Notes: generated by a model from the sequence alone, not told the origin. A DNA stretch of 64,000 nt from Streptomyces sp. NBC_00510 (GCA_036013505.1 CP107851.1:7240001-7304000), one strand, 5' to 3'; counted from the first letter of the stretch, positions 1-10,074 are shown. Program-made: numbers and translations.

Positions 1-1733
<1,733 letters not shown>

Positions 1734-1837
1734 CAGATGCTCGCGTCCACTGTTTGGTTCCCGGGTTGCGAACGGTCGCACCGGTTGAACCAGTCACTTA
1801 ACTGAAAAGTGTGCTTGTTCGCCTAACACCCGATGGT

Positions 1838-1955
1838 GTTTCGGTGGTCATAGCGTTAGGGAAACGCCCGGTTACATTTCGAACCCGGAAGCTAAGCCTT
1901 TCAGCGCCGATGGTACTGCAGGGGGGACCCTGTGGGAGAGTAGGACGCCGCCGAA
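1838..1955 (+). rRNA. 5S ribosomal RNA
   Basis: A block of about 118 nt begins GTTTCGGTGGTCATAGCG and contains the loop B/C signature CCCGGTTACATTTCGAACCC. It ends GGACGCCGCCGAAC, as in actinobacterial 5S rRNA. It lies about 100 nt after the 23S end, in the usual 16S-23S-5S order, and is followed at once by a terminator. The ends are set by homology and may be off by one or two bases. No tRNA is seen in the 23S-5S spacer. Confidence 0.96.
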
Positions 1956-1965
1956 CAATCTTTGT

Positions 1966-2016
1966 GGACCCTCGGTCCTGGCCAAAGCGCTGGGACCGGG
2001 GGTCCTTTTGTTTTTT
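1966..2016 (+). terminator. Intrinsic terminator of the rRNA operon
   Basis: A 13-bp stem (1966-1978 with 1993-2005, one G-U pair) encloses a 14-nt loop and is followed by TTTTGTTTTTT. It is one of the few hairpins here with a classical U-tract, as expected for an rRNA operon. Confidence 0.93.
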
Positions 2017-2027
2017 AGCGTGGTGCA

Positions 2028-2041
2028 CAGTTCGCGAACTG
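2028..2041. promoter_or_regulatory. 14-bp perfect palindrome, possible operator
   Basis: CAGTTCGCGAACTG is a perfect dyad between the rRNA terminator and the start of the repeat/TPR gene, about 50 nt before its ATG. Its position suits an operator for that gene. No known regulator is assigned. Confidence 0.35.
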
Positions 2042-2089
2042 GTACGAGAGACTGGCACTACGGCAGCACAAACGACAGGAGTCACGTCG

Positions 2090-4069
2090 ATGTCCAACTC
2101 GCCCGAGGAACGGCCTGATCGGCCTGAGCGGCGCGCTCCGCGCCAGGGCGGCGACCGGGGTGGATACCGCAGCGGCGGCCCCCGGCGCGAAGGCGACCGG
2201 GCCGGCGGCGGTTACCGCCGCGACGACCGTCCGCGTGGGCGGTCCGAGGACCGGGGTCGTGATGACCGTCGTGACGACCGCGGTGGGCCTCGTCGCGACG
2301 ACCGGCCGCGTGATGACCGGCGCGATGACCGCGGTGGGTTCCGTCGCGATGACCGGCCGCGGTACGACCGTCCCCGTGAGGATCGTCCCCGTGACGACCG
2401 TCCGCGCGAGGACCGGCCGCGGTACGACAGGCCGCGGGATGACCGCGGTGGGCCGCGTCGTGACGACCGGCCGCGCTATGACCGTCCCCGTGAGGATCGT
2501 CCCCGTGTGGACAGGCCGCGTGATGAGCGTCGGGACGACCGCGGTGGGTTCCGTCGCGATGACCGGCCGCGCTATGACCGTCCCCGTGAGGATCGTCCCC
2601 GTGTGGACAGGCCGCGTGATGAGCGTCGGGACGACCGCGGTGGGTTCCGTCGCGATGACCGTCCCCGTGAGGACAGGCCTCGTGTGGACCGGCCCCGCGA
2701 TGACCGTGGTGGGTTCCGTCGCGACGATCGCCCGCGCTATGACCGTCCCCGTGAGGACAGGCCGCGTGACGACAGGCGTGACGACCGCGGTGGGTTCCGT
2801 CGTGACGACCGGCCGCGGTACGACCGTCCCCGTGAGGATCGTCCCCGCGATGACCGTCGGGACGACCGCGGTGGGTTCCGTCGTGACGACCGGCCGCGGT
2901 ACGACCGTCCCCGCGACGATCGTCCGCGTGACGACCGTCGTGACGGCCCGCCCCGTGGGCCGCGCCGGGACGACGACCGTGGTGGCTACCGTCGCGACGA
3001 CCGTCGGGACGAGCGTCCCCGCGGCCCGCGTCGTGATGACGAGCGGGGCCAGGGCGGCGGCAGGCGGCCGTACGTGCAGGGGCGTGGGCGGTTCGAGAAC
3101 ACCCGGGGCCGTGACGAGCGCCGTGAGGAGCGGGAGCCGGTCAAGCGGCTGCCCATCCCGGACGACGTGACGGGTCAGGAGATCGACCCCAGCGTGCGTC
3201 AGGAGCTCATGAGCCTGCCGAAGACGCTCGCTGAGGACGTGGCGCGCAACCTCGTCATGGTGGCCCGGCTGCTTGACGAGGACCCGGACCTGGCCTACGG
3301 CTACTCCAGGGTCGCCCTGCGACTCGCGTCCCGTGTCGCCGCCGTGCGTGAGGCGGCCGGCTTCGCCTCGTACGCCACGGAGCGGTACGCCGAGGCGCTG
3401 GCCGAGTTCCGGGCCTGCCGGCGGATGACGGGCACGGTCGACCTGTGGCCGGTCATGGCGGACTGCGAGCGGGGCATGGGCCGCCCGGAGCGCGCGCTGG
3501 AGATGGCGGGCGCGCCGGAGGTGCACAAGCTGGACCGCGCGGGTCAGGTGGAGATGCGCCTGGTGGCCGCCGGTGCGCGGCGCGACATGGGCCAGAACGA
3601 GGCCGCCGTCGTCACCCTGCAGAGCCCGGAGCTGGCGTCCAACGCCGTGCACCCGTGGACGGCGCGACTGCGCTACGCGTACGCCGACGCGCTGCTCGCG
3701 GCGGGCCGTGAGGACGAGGCCCGGGAGTGGTTCGCCAAGGCGCTGGAGGCCGACCAGAGCGGCAGCACGGACGCCTCCGACCGGCTGGCGCAGCTGGACG
3801 GCGTGGCCTTCGTGGACGCGCTGGACGAGGGTGCGGACGAGGGCGCCGGGGCCGGCGCGCCCGTCACTGCGGATCGGGACGACGACGGCGACGACACCGA
3901 CGCGGCCGCCGAGGACTCCGCGGATGCCGAGGCCTCCGACGACGAGGAGCACGAGGACCACGAGGCCGGTGACGCCGGGGAGTCGGACGTCGACCTGACC
4001 GACGAGGCCGACCCGACGGCGTTCCTGGACGACCCGTTCAAGGAGCCCGCCAAGGGCACCGAGGACTGA
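2090..4069 (+). CDS. TPR-type protein with long Arg/Asp (RGG-like) repeat domain
   Basis: A 659-residue protein in three parts. Residues about 1-375 are low-complexity and extremely rich in Arg, Asp, Pro and Gly, built from units such as DRPRYDRPREDRPR and RDDRGGFRRDD. Residues about 375-560 are helical and resemble tetratricopeptide repeats (…ERYAEALAEFRACRRMTG…, …DALLAAGREDEAREWFAKAL…). The C-terminal 90 or so residues are strongly acidic. The ATG is chosen because AGGAG lies 8 nt upstream; an open frame further upstream runs into 5S rRNA. The charge-alternating arm resembles RNA-binding or condensate-forming regions, but that is inference. Homologues in streptomycetes are usually called TPR proteins of unknown function. 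It stands alone after the rRNA terminator and ends at a bidirectional hairpin. Confidence 0.85.
   Translation: MSNSPEERPDRPERRAPRQGGDRGGYRSGGPRREGDRAGGGYRRDDRPRGRSEDRGRDDRRDDRGGPRRDDRPRDDRRDDRGGFRRDDRPRYDRPREDRPRDDRPREDRPRYDRPRDDRGGPRRDDRPRYDRPREDRPRVDRPRDERRDDRGGFRRDDRPRYDRPREDRPRVDRPRDERRDDRGGFRRDDRPREDRPRVDRPRDDRGGFRRDDRPRYDRPREDRPRDDRRDDRGGFRRDDRPRYDRPREDRPRDDRRDDRGGFRRDDRPRYDRPRDDRPRDDRRDGPPRGPRRDDDRGGYRRDDRRDERPRGPRRDDERGQGGGRRPYVQGRGRFENTRGRDERREEREPVKRLPIPDDVTGQEIDPSVRQELMSLPKTLAEDVARNLVMVARLLDEDPDLAYGYSRVALRLASRVAAVREAAGFASYATERYAEALAEFRACRRMTGTVDLWPVMADCERGMGRPERALEMAGAPEVHKLDRAGQVEMRLVAAGARRDMGQNEAAVVTLQSPELASNAVHPWTARLRYAYADALLAAGREDEAREWFAKALEADQSGSTDASDRLAQLDGVAFVDALDEGADEGAGAGAPVTADRDDDGDDTDAAAEDSADAEASDDEEHEDHEAGDAGESDVDLTDEADPTAFLDDPFKEPAKGTED
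2255..3010 (+). repeat. In-frame imperfect tandem repeats inside the Arg/Asp domain
   Basis: A unit of about 96 bp (32 codons, DRPRDERRDDRGGFRRDD… followed by RYDRPREDRPRV) occurs in consecutive near-perfect copies around 2500-2690. Shorter variants occur on both sides. The periodicity of GAC/CGC-type codons keeps all frames open on both strands, which makes long false reading frames. Confidence 0.85.
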
Positions 4070-4084
4070 TCGCCGGAGCAAGGG

Positions 4085-4121
4085 GAAGGGCGGCATCCGC
4101 GTCACGCGGGTGCCGCCCTTC
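4085..4121. terminator. Bidirectional terminator hairpin
   Basis: A 17-bp stem (4085-4101 with 4105-4121, one G-U pair) has a 3-nt loop. It sits between the convergent TPR gene and the DUF1015 gene and can serve both. There is no U-tract, as is common in high-GC actinomycetes. Confidence 0.8.
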
Positions 4122-4134
4122 GCGTTGTGCGGCT

Positions 4135-5418
4135 TCAGGCCGGCGTGCCGTCGAGTTCCAGGCTGCGCAGCACCAGGCCGGTCGCCGGCTTCGGGCCGAA
4201 GGAGGTCGACTTGCGCGGCATCGTCACGCCCTGCTTGGCGAGGTCGTGCACGACGCTCTCGCGCACCGGGTGGATGAGCACGGCCGTGCCGCCATACTGC
4301 TCGGCGTGCTCGACCGCGGCCTGGGTGTCGTGGATGTAGTGGATGTGCTCTGGGGCGTCGGGCACTTCCCAGATCCGGTCCAGGAGCAGGTTGTGCAGCA
4401 CGGTGGCGTCCAGCTGCCGCCATTCCTCGGGCCGGTCCGTGGGGATGGCCCGGTCGAGGGCCTCGGTGTCCGGCCGGTCCAGGAGGTGGAAGCGGCCGTC
4501 GCCGGTGAGCAGGAAGGCGTTGCCCTCGGCCGCCGCGGCCTCCAGGGCGGCCAGGGCCTCCGGGAGGGGGCCGGGCAGCTCCTGTACGCGGAAGGCGTGG
4601 CGGGCCGCCTCGACGGCCCGCGCGACGGGCAGTTGCGGCAGCACGCGGTGGATGGCGCGGACCCGCAGCGGGTAGCGGGCGGTGTCGACCAGCAGCACCA
4701 GGCCGTAGTCCCAGGGGCTGGGGGCCTCGTGCTCGGCCTGCAGCAGCAGGTACGTGGCCCAGCGGTGGTGGCCGTCGGCGATGACGGCCTGGTGCCGGGA
4801 CAGGTCGGCGTCGACCGCGGCGATCGCCCCCGGGTCGGTGATCGCCCACAGACGGTGGTGGATGCCGTCCTCGGTCGTCGTGGCCAGCAAGGGCGGCCCC
4901 GCGACGGTGCGTTCGACGACCTCGGCCGCCTCCCCGTCGTCGCCCCGGTACGCCAGCAGCAGTGGTTCGAGGTTGGCGGCCGTGGCACGCATGAGCGCCG
5001 CGCGGTCGGCGACCGGGCCGGGCATCACGTCCTCGTGCGGCAGCACGATCCGTTCCTCGGGCGGGGTCAGGCGCAGGGCACCGATGAGGCCGCGCTGCAC
5101 CTGATCGCCCTCGCGCTGCTCGTACACGTACAGGGCGGGCTTGGGGTCGAGGGCCAGGACGCCCTCCTCCTGCCATTGGAACAGCGCCCAAGCGGCCTTG
5201 CGATGCCGGCCGTCCGGGGGCTCGGCGGTGGGCAGGATGAGCCGCACGACATTGTGCGGGTCGGCTGTCTCCAGGTGCCGCTGCTCCTCGGGCCGGACGA
5301 CGACGTCGTACGGTGGCGAGGTGACCGCGGCCAGGCTGCCGACCCGCTCGGGGACGTAGCGGAGCGCGCGGAACGGCGCCAGCCGCAAGCCCCGTACAGC
5401 GGGTCCGGAATTGCTCAT
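4135..5418 (-). CDS. DUF1015 family protein
   Basis: 427 residues with the N-terminal hallmark of DUF1015 proteins (LAPFRALRYVPERVG, then VTSPPYDVV) and the internal IADGHHRWATYLLL segment. The family is widespread and its reaction is not established; the conserved DGHHR stretch suggests a catalytic role, by inference only. The start is ATG, with the conserved N-terminal motif beginning about ten residues later. It is transcribed away from the HAD phosphatase gene with a 72-bp divergent gap, and ends at the hairpin shared with the TPR gene. Length is normal for the family. Confidence 0.88.
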   Translation of the reverse strand: MSNSGPAVRGLRLAPFRALRYVPERVGSLAAVTSPPYDVVVRPEEQRHLETADPHNVVRLILPTAEPPDGRHRKAAWALFQWQEEGVLALDPKPALYVYEQREGDQVQRGLIGALRLTPPEERIVLPHEDVMPGPVADRAALMRATAANLEPLLLAYRGDDGEAAEVVERTVAGPPLLATTTEDGIHHRLWAITDPGAIAAVDADLSRHQAVIADGHHRWATYLLLQAEHEAPSPWDYGLVLLVDTARYPLRVRAIHRVLPQLPVARAVEAARHAFRVQELPGPLPEALAALEAAAAEGNAFLLTGDGRFHLLDRPDTEALDRAIPTDRPEEWRQLDATVLHNLLLDRIWEVPDAPEHIHYIHDTQAAVEHAEQYGGTAVLIHPVRESVVHDLAKQGVTMPRKSTSFGPKPATGLVLRSLELDGTPA

Positions 5419-5490
5419 CCGGGCATGCTACGCGGGTCATGTCCGCGAAGTGTGCCGAGTGATCGACGACATACGAGGAGCGACCGCCCG

Positions 5491-6513
5491 ATGACCCACA
5501 GGACCGGCCCGGCCGGCAGTGAAAGCCCCCTTGACCAGGCGTACGACACCGCCCTGCTCGATCTGGACGGAGTGGTCTATGCGGGTGGTGACGCGATCGC
5601 GCACGCCGTGGAGTCGCTCGGCTCGGCGCGGGCCCACGGCATGCGGTCGGCGTACGTCACCAACAACGCCGCCCGCACGCCGCGGACCGTCGCGGAGCAC
5701 CTGACGCGGCTCGGCGTGCCGGCCGAGGCCGAAGAGGTCATCACCTCCGCCCAGGCGGTGGCCCGGCTGATCGCGGATCAGGTCCCGGAGGGCGCACGGG
5801 TGCTGGCGATCGGCGGCGAGGGGCTGGTGGAGGCGCTGCGTGAACGCGGGCTCCAGCCGGTCGCCTCGGCCGACGACGACCCGGCCGCGGTCGTGCAGGG
5901 CTACTCGCCCAAGGTCGGCTGGGAGCAGCTCGCGGAGGCGGCGTACGCGGTCAACCGCGGTGTGCCGTGGTTCGCCTCCAACACCGACCTGACCATCCCG
6001 ACCGCCCGTGGCACGGCACCGGGGAACGGCGCGCTCGTCGAGGTGGTCCGGATCGCGACCGGTGGCGAACCGCAGGTCGCGGGCAAGCCGCTGCCGCCCA
6101 TGCACCGGGAGACGGTCATCAGGACCGGCGCGCGACGGCCGCTGGTGGTCGGCGACCGGCTCGACACGGACATCGAGGGCGCCCACGCGGGCGGCGTCGA
6201 CTCGCTGCTGGTGCTCACCGGGGTCACCACTCCCGCACTGCTGCTCGCCGCTCCGCCGGAGCACCGGCCCACCTACGTCGACGCCGACCTGCGCGGCCTG
6301 CTCACCCCGCAGCCCGAGGTCACGGACGCCGGTGGGGGCGCGTACCGCTGCGGTGGCTGGACCGCCTCGGCGGGCGACGGGGCGCTGCTGCTGGACGGCG
6401 ACGGCGAGCCCATGGACGGACTGCGGGCGCTGTGCGCGGCGGCCTGGACACGGGCCGGGGACGGCTCCTGCGACCTGGACGCGGAGAAGGCGCTGGACCG
6501 GCTGGGGCTCTAG
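5491..6513 (+). CDS. HAD-superfamily (class IIA, NagD-like) phosphatase
   Basis: 340 residues. HAD motif I is LLDLDGVVYAG near residue 20, with the Asp nucleophile and the +2 Asp. Motif II is YVTNNAARTP, and motif IV is VVGDRLDTDIEGAHAGG near residue 215, so the catalytic set is complete. The cap arrangement and motif order fit the NagD/4-nitrophenylphosphatase group of sugar- or nucleotide-phosphate phosphatases; the substrate cannot be read from sequence. A GAGGAG ribosome site 10 nt before the ATG fixes the start. Its stop codon interlocks with the stop of the opposing SCP2-like gene (CTAG). Confidence 0.88.
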   Translation: MTHRTGPAGSESPLDQAYDTALLDLDGVVYAGGDAIAHAVESLGSARAHGMRSAYVTNNAARTPRTVAEHLTRLGVPAEAEEVITSAQAVARLIADQVPEGARVLAIGGEGLVEALRERGLQPVASADDDPAAVVQGYSPKVGWEQLAEAAYAVNRGVPWFASNTDLTIPTARGTAPGNGALVEVVRIATGGEPQVAGKPLPPMHRETVIRTGARRPLVVGDRLDTDIEGAHAGGVDSLLVLTGVTTPALLLAAPPEHRPTYVDADLRGLLTPQPEVTDAGGGAYRCGGWTASAGDGALLLDGDGEPMDGLRALCAAAWTRAGDGSCDLDAEKALDRLGL

Positions 6514-6857
6514 AGGAGCTTGCGCAGCCGCAGCAGGTCGCGGAAGCCCGCCTCCAGCTTGACCCTGCCGCTGCCCCACGCCTTGGCGAAGTGCAGCTTG
6601 CCGTCGACGAGCGCGATGAGGTCGTCACCGGCCATGGTCAGCCTTATCTCGGCGCGCTCGGCCGGCGGGCCCTGCACGGTGACCACGTCCTGGATGCGGC
6701 CGTCCACCAGACGTCCCACGAAGGTGACGTCGAGATCGGTGATGCGGCAGCTCAGCGAGCGGTCGAGCGCGGCCGCGCTGCGCAGGTCGCCCTCGGTCCC
6801 GGCGAGGTTCTCGGACAGCCGCTCGAGCGCGCTGCGGCACTCCTCGATGGTCGCCAT
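6510..6857 (-). CDS. Small SCP2 sterol-carrier-like protein
   Basis: 115 residues. The C-terminal half (VQGPPAERAEIRLTMAGDDL, then ALVDGKLHFAKAWGSGRVKL) has the fold signature of SCP2-like lipid-binding domains, in which a hydrophobic β-sheet binds acyl or sterol ligands. The ligand is unknown. The gene is convergent with the HAD phosphatase, sharing four bases at the stops, and is divergent from the Lys/Ala-tail gene. Function is inferred only at family level. Confidence 0.78.
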   Translation of the reverse strand: MATIEECRSALERLSENLAGTEGDLRSAAALDRSLSCRITDLDVTFVGRLVDGRIQDVVTVQGPPAERAEIRLTMAGDDLIALVDGKLHFAKAWGSGRVKLEAGFRDLLRLRKLL

Positions 6858-7004
6858 GGGCTGTGCGTCTCCCGTTCGGACGTGGCTCGTGCTGGTGCTG
6901 ATCGACCGTACCGCAGGGGACCGTCGGGGAGACGCGGCGCCATAGGCGGTAGCGTCGTGACCGACGAACTCTGGGGAACTGGCGAAGGCGAGGAGTGAGG
7001 GCGT

Positions 7005-8072
7005 ATGCGGGACGCGTTGCGGACCTGTCTGCAGATCGCGGGCGGCCTGACCGAGGCCACCCGGCGACGGGCGGTCGGGGCGGCCAAGGAACTGCTCGAC
7101 CAGACCGGGATAGACGTCGACGCGGTCCAGCGGAGCATCGGCGAGCGGATCCCGCCCGAGGTGCAGACGCTCGCGGACGAGCTGCTGGCGTCGGGACGGG
7201 CCAACCGCGACCTGCTCGTGGGTCTCATCCGCGAGGAGATCGACAAGGCGATGAGCCGGGTCGGGCGGCTCGCGGACGAGGTCACCAAGGTCGGAGTCGT
7301 CCTGGAGGCCCTGGAACGCCGCATCCGGAACCTGGAGGACGACGACCGGGAGCCGGCCGGGGCCGACCTGACGGACGAGGAGCCGGACCCCGGTCTGTAC
7401 GTGCCGCCGCAGCCGCCGGTGGAGCACGCACCGGTCGCCAGGTCCGCGCCCGCGCCCGCGGCCGCGAAGAAGCCCACGGGGACGGGCGCTGCCGCCGCCA
7501 CCCCGGTGGCGCGCAAGAACGCCGCGCCGGCGCAGCCTCCCGCCACGCCTGAGGTTCCTGTGGTTCCGGAGCCCGACATGGCCCCGGGCACGGCTGCCGT
7601 GCCGGTCGCGCGGAAGAACGCGGCCCCGCCGAAGTCGCCCGCGGCGAAGAAGGCGGCCCCTGCCGCGAAGCGGACCGCCCCGGCCAAGAAGGCGGCCCCG
7701 GCGAAGACCACGGCCGCGGCGAAGAAGGCGACCGCTTCCGGCACCGCGTCCGCGGCCAAGAAGGCCGACCCTGCCAAGAAGACCGCGGCAGCGCCCGGCG
7801 CGGCTGCGGCTGCGCCTGGGAAGAAGACGACGGCGGCCAAGAAGGCCGCCCCCGCCAGGAAGACCGCCGCGGTGTCCGGCACCGCTGCCACCGCCCCGGC
7901 CAAGAGGACGACGGCGGCCAAGAAGGCCACTCCCGCGAAGAAGGCGGCCCCGGCGAAGACCACGGCCCCGGCGAAGAAGGCGACCGCCTCCGGCACCGCG
8001 TCCGCGGCCAAGAAGGCCACCACCGCCAAGAAGGCGGCGGGCCGCACGCAGGAGGTGGAGGGACGTGACTGA
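7005..8072 (+). CDS. Coiled-coil protein with histone-H1-like Lys/Ala tail
   Basis: 355 residues. Residues 1-115 are helical with a predicted coiled coil (EEIDKAMSRVGRLADEV…LEALERRIRNLEDD). Residues about 165-350 are an Ala/Lys/Pro repeat region with many AAKKA and PAKK units, like eukaryotic H1 tails, actinobacterial HU tails and PhaF-type phasins. Such tails usually bind DNA without sequence specificity. The N-terminal helix bundle could be phasin-like or a dimerisation domain; I cannot decide. AAGGCGAGGAG precedes the ATG. It heads the group leading to tlyA, nadK and recN and overlaps the next start by 8 nt, so translational coupling is likely. Confidence 0.82.
   Translation: MRDALRTCLQIAGGLTEATRRRAVGAAKELLDQTGIDVDAVQRSIGERIPPEVQTLADELLASGRANRDLLVGLIREEIDKAMSRVGRLADEVTKVGVVLEALERRIRNLEDDDREPAGADLTDEEPDPGLYVPPQPPVEHAPVARSAPAPAAAKKPTGTGAAAATPVARKNAAPAQPPATPEVPVVPEPDMAPGTAAVPVARKNAAPPKSPAAKKAAPAAKRTAPAKKAAPAKTTAAAKKATASGTASAAKKADPAKKTAAAPGAAAAAPGKKTTAAKKAAPARKTAAVSGTAATAPAKRTTAAKKATPAKKAAPAKTTAPAKKATASGTASAAKKATTAKKAAGRTQEVEGRD
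7686..8021 (+). repeat. Pair of ~84-bp near-identical direct repeats in the Lys/Ala tail
   Basis: About 84 bp beginning AAGAAGGCGGCCCCGGCGAA occurs at 7686-7769 and again at 7938-8021, offset 252 bp (84 codons), with only a few substitutions. The repeat is in frame and indicates recent internal duplication of the tail. Confidence 0.8.
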
Positions 8073-8325
8073 GGCCGGGCTCGAGGGCGTGGCACCCGCG
8101 CCCGCACCGGAGGCCTCGGTCCCGGCGGAGGCGGTCGCCGACGCGGGGCCGCGTCCGCTGGGGGTCGTGCTGGACGCCACGGGGAATACCGAGGTGGACG
8201 CCGTCCTTGTCCGCCTGCGGGATGCCGACCTGCTTCCCACCGAGGATCACGTCGAGGTGTACGAGGATGTACACCGTGGGCTGCGCGACACGCTCACGGG
8301 ACTCGACGCCGACAACAGGAGCTGA
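8065..8325 (+). CDS. Small protein of unknown function between the H1-like gene and tlyA
   Basis: 86 residues with a GTG start that overlaps the preceding stop by 8 nt; GGAGG lies about 10 nt before the start. After a Pro/Ala-rich N-terminus, the core (RPLGVVLDATGNTEVDAVLV, then DHVEVYEDVHRGLRDTLTGL) is conserved-looking and mixed α/β. No family with a known function is recognised. Tight coupling on both sides (8 nt before tlyA) suggests co-expression with the rRNA methyltransferase and NAD kinase. Confidence 0.75.
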   Translation: MTEAGLEGVAPAPAPEASVPAEAVADAGPRPLGVVLDATGNTEVDAVLVRLRDADLLPTEDHVEVYEDVHRGLRDTLTGLDADNRS

Positions 8326-8332
8326 ACCTCAC

Positions 8333-9139
8333 GTGGCACGACGCCGACTCGACGCCGAGCTGGTGCGCCGGAACCTGGCCCGCTCGCGGGAGCACGCCGG
8401 GCAGCTGATCACCGCCGGCCGGGTGACCGTGGGCGGGACGACCGCGACGAAGGCCGCCACGCAGGTGGAGACCAGCGCCGCGGTCGTCGTCGCCGATGAC
8501 GCCTCGGACCCGGACTACGTCTCCCGCGGCGGCCACAAGCTGGCCGGGGCGCTGGCGGCGTTCGTGCCCCACGGGCTGCTCGTGGAGGGGCGCCGCGCGC
8601 TGGACGCCGGGGCGTCCACGGGCGGCTTCACCGACGTCCTGCTCCGCAACGGCGCGGCGCACGTCGTCGCCGTCGACGTCGGCTACGGGCAGCTCGCGTG
8701 GTCGCTGCAGAGCGATGAACGCGTCACCGTGAAGGACCGTACCAACGTGCGCGAGTTGACGCTCGAGCAGATCGACAACCAGCCGGTGGACCTTGTCGTC
8801 GGCGACCTGTCCTTCATCCCGCTCGGGCTCGTCCTGCCCGCCCTCGTACGCTGCGCCGCGCCCGACGCGGACCTGGTCCTGATGGTCAAGCCGCAGTTCG
8901 AGGTGGGCAAGGAGCGACTGGGCAGCGGCGGTGTCGTCCGCAGCCCTCAGCTGCGCGCCGAGGCCGTACGACAGGTCGCCGGACAGGCGGCCGCACTGGG
9001 ACTGGGGGTGCTGGGCGTGACCGCGAGCCCGTTGCCGGGACCGTCGGGGAATGTGGAGTACTTTCTGTGGCTGCGCGCCGGGGCGCCCGAACTGGACCCG
9101 GCGGATGTCGACCGCGCTGTGGCGGAGGGGCCCCGTTGA
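8333..9139 (+). CDS. tlyA: TlyA-family rRNA 2'-O-methyltransferase
   Basis: 268 residues. An N-terminal S4 RNA-binding domain (RRRLDAELVRRNLARSREHA, residues 2-60) is followed by an FtsJ/RrmJ-type SAM methyltransferase with ALDAGASTGGFTDVLL as the SAM loop near residue 85. The VGDLSFIPL and LVLMVKPQFEVGK motifs carry the catalytic Asp and Lys. TlyA of mycobacteria methylates 16S and 23S rRNA and sensitises to capreomycin; 'hemolysin' is an older label. The GTG start is set by AGGAG about 10 nt upstream. The stop overlaps the NAD kinase TTG start (TTGA). Confidence 0.92.
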   Translation: MARRRLDAELVRRNLARSREHAGQLITAGRVTVGGTTATKAATQVETSAAVVVADDASDPDYVSRGGHKLAGALAAFVPHGLLVEGRRALDAGASTGGFTDVLLRNGAAHVVAVDVGYGQLAWSLQSDERVTVKDRTNVRELTLEQIDNQPVDLVVGDLSFIPLGLVLPALVRCAAPDADLVLMVKPQFEVGKERLGSGGVVRSPQLRAEAVRQVAGQAAALGLGVLGVTASPLPGPSGNVEYFLWLRAGAPELDPADVDRAVAEGPR

Positions 9140-10074
9140 GCGAGACGCACGAGACGCACGAGGTGCACGGGACGTCCGGCCGCACCGTCTTCCTCCTCGC
9201 CCACACCGGGCGGCCGGCGGCCATCCGCAGCGCCGAGCGGGTGGTCCAGGGGCTGAAGCGCTGCAACATCGGCGTACGGGTGCTGGCCGAGGAGGCCGAG
9301 GACCTGACGCTGCCCGGGGACGGCGGGGTGCAGCGGGTGCAGGAGATCGGCCCGGAGACCGTCGCGGACTGCGAGCTGATCATCGTCCTGGGCGGTGACG
9401 GCACGCTGCTGCGCGGCGCGGAGTTCGCGCGCGCCTCCGGGGTGCCGATGCTCGGCGTCAACCTGGGCCGGGTCGGCTTCCTCGCGGAGGCCGAGCGCGA
9501 CGACCTGGACAAGGTCGTCGACCGCGTGGTCACCCGCGACTACGAGGTCGAGGAGCGCATGACGATCGACGTCCTGGTGCGCAACGACGGCCGGGTCGTC
9601 CACACCGACTGGGCGCTGAACGAGGCGTCGGTGGAGAAGCAGGCGCGCGAGCGGCTGCTGGAGGTCGTCACGGAGGTGGACGGCCGTCCGGTCTCCCGCT
9701 TCGGCGGCGACGGGGTGGTGATGGCGACCCCGACCGGGTCGACCGCGTACGCCTTCTCGGCCGGCGGGCCGGTGGTCTGGCCCGAGGTGGAGGCGCTGCT
9801 GATGGTGCCGATCAGCGCGCACGCGCTCTTCGCGAAGCCGCTGGTGACCTCCCCGAAGTCGGTGCTGGCGGTGGAGGTGCAGCCGAAGACTCCGCACGGA
9901 GTGCTGTGGTGCGACGGGCGGCGCTCGGTGGACCTTCCGGCCGGGGCCCGCGTGGAGGTCCGGCGGGGCGCGGTGCCGGTGCGGCTGGCGCGGCTCCACC
10001 ACGCCTCCTTCACGGACCGGCTGGTCGCGAAGTTCGCGCTGCCGGTGGCCGGCTGGCGGGGCGCGCCGCACTGA
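9136..10074 (+). CDS. nadK: NAD kinase
   Basis: 312 residues. It phosphorylates NAD to NADP. The signature GGDGT is at residues 86-90 (IIVLGGDGTLLRGAEF), the NLGRVGFLAE motif follows, and the C-terminal lobe has FGGDGVVMATPTGSTAYAFS. Length is normal for actinobacterial enzymes. The TTG start is taken because it overlaps the tlyA stop in the translationally coupled pattern seen across this operon; a GTG about 26 nt later in another frame is not compatible. It is followed by recN after 49 nt. Confidence 0.93.
   Translation: MSETHETHEVHGTSGRTVFLLAHTGRPAAIRSAERVVQGLKRCNIGVRVLAEEAEDLTLPGDGGVQRVQEIGPETVADCELIIVLGGDGTLLRGAEFARASGVPMLGVNLGRVGFLAEAERDDLDKVVDRVVTRDYEVEERMTIDVLVRNDGRVVHTDWALNEASVEKQARERLLEVVTEVDGRPVSRFGGDGVVMATPTGSTAYAFSAGGPVVWPEVEALLMVPISAHALFAKPLVTSPKSVLAVEVQPKTPHGVLWCDGRRSVDLPAGARVEVRRGAVPVRLARLHHASFTDRLVAKFALPVAGWRGAPH

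Noticed and set aside
1735..1837. A tRNA between 23S and 5S rRNA
   Set aside because: No T-loop or acceptor-stem pattern is present. I also saw no convincing tRNA elsewhere in the window, though a covariance-model scan would be decisive.
2230..3010. Regularly spaced repeats that might suggest a CRISPR array
   Set aside because: The units are contiguous, in frame and coding; no unique spacers and no cas genes are present.
2015..5440. Very long open frame of over 1,100 codons on the minus strand opposite the repeat/TPR gene
   Set aside because: It is the mirror of periodic Arg/Asp codons plus the shadow of the DUF1015 gene in another frame. It has no start site and no family features, and it crosses two supported genes.
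8333..9139. Assignment of the tlyA product as a hemolysin
   Set aside because: The S4 plus FtsJ-type methyltransferase motifs indicate an rRNA 2'-O-methyltransferase; hemolysin is a historical name.
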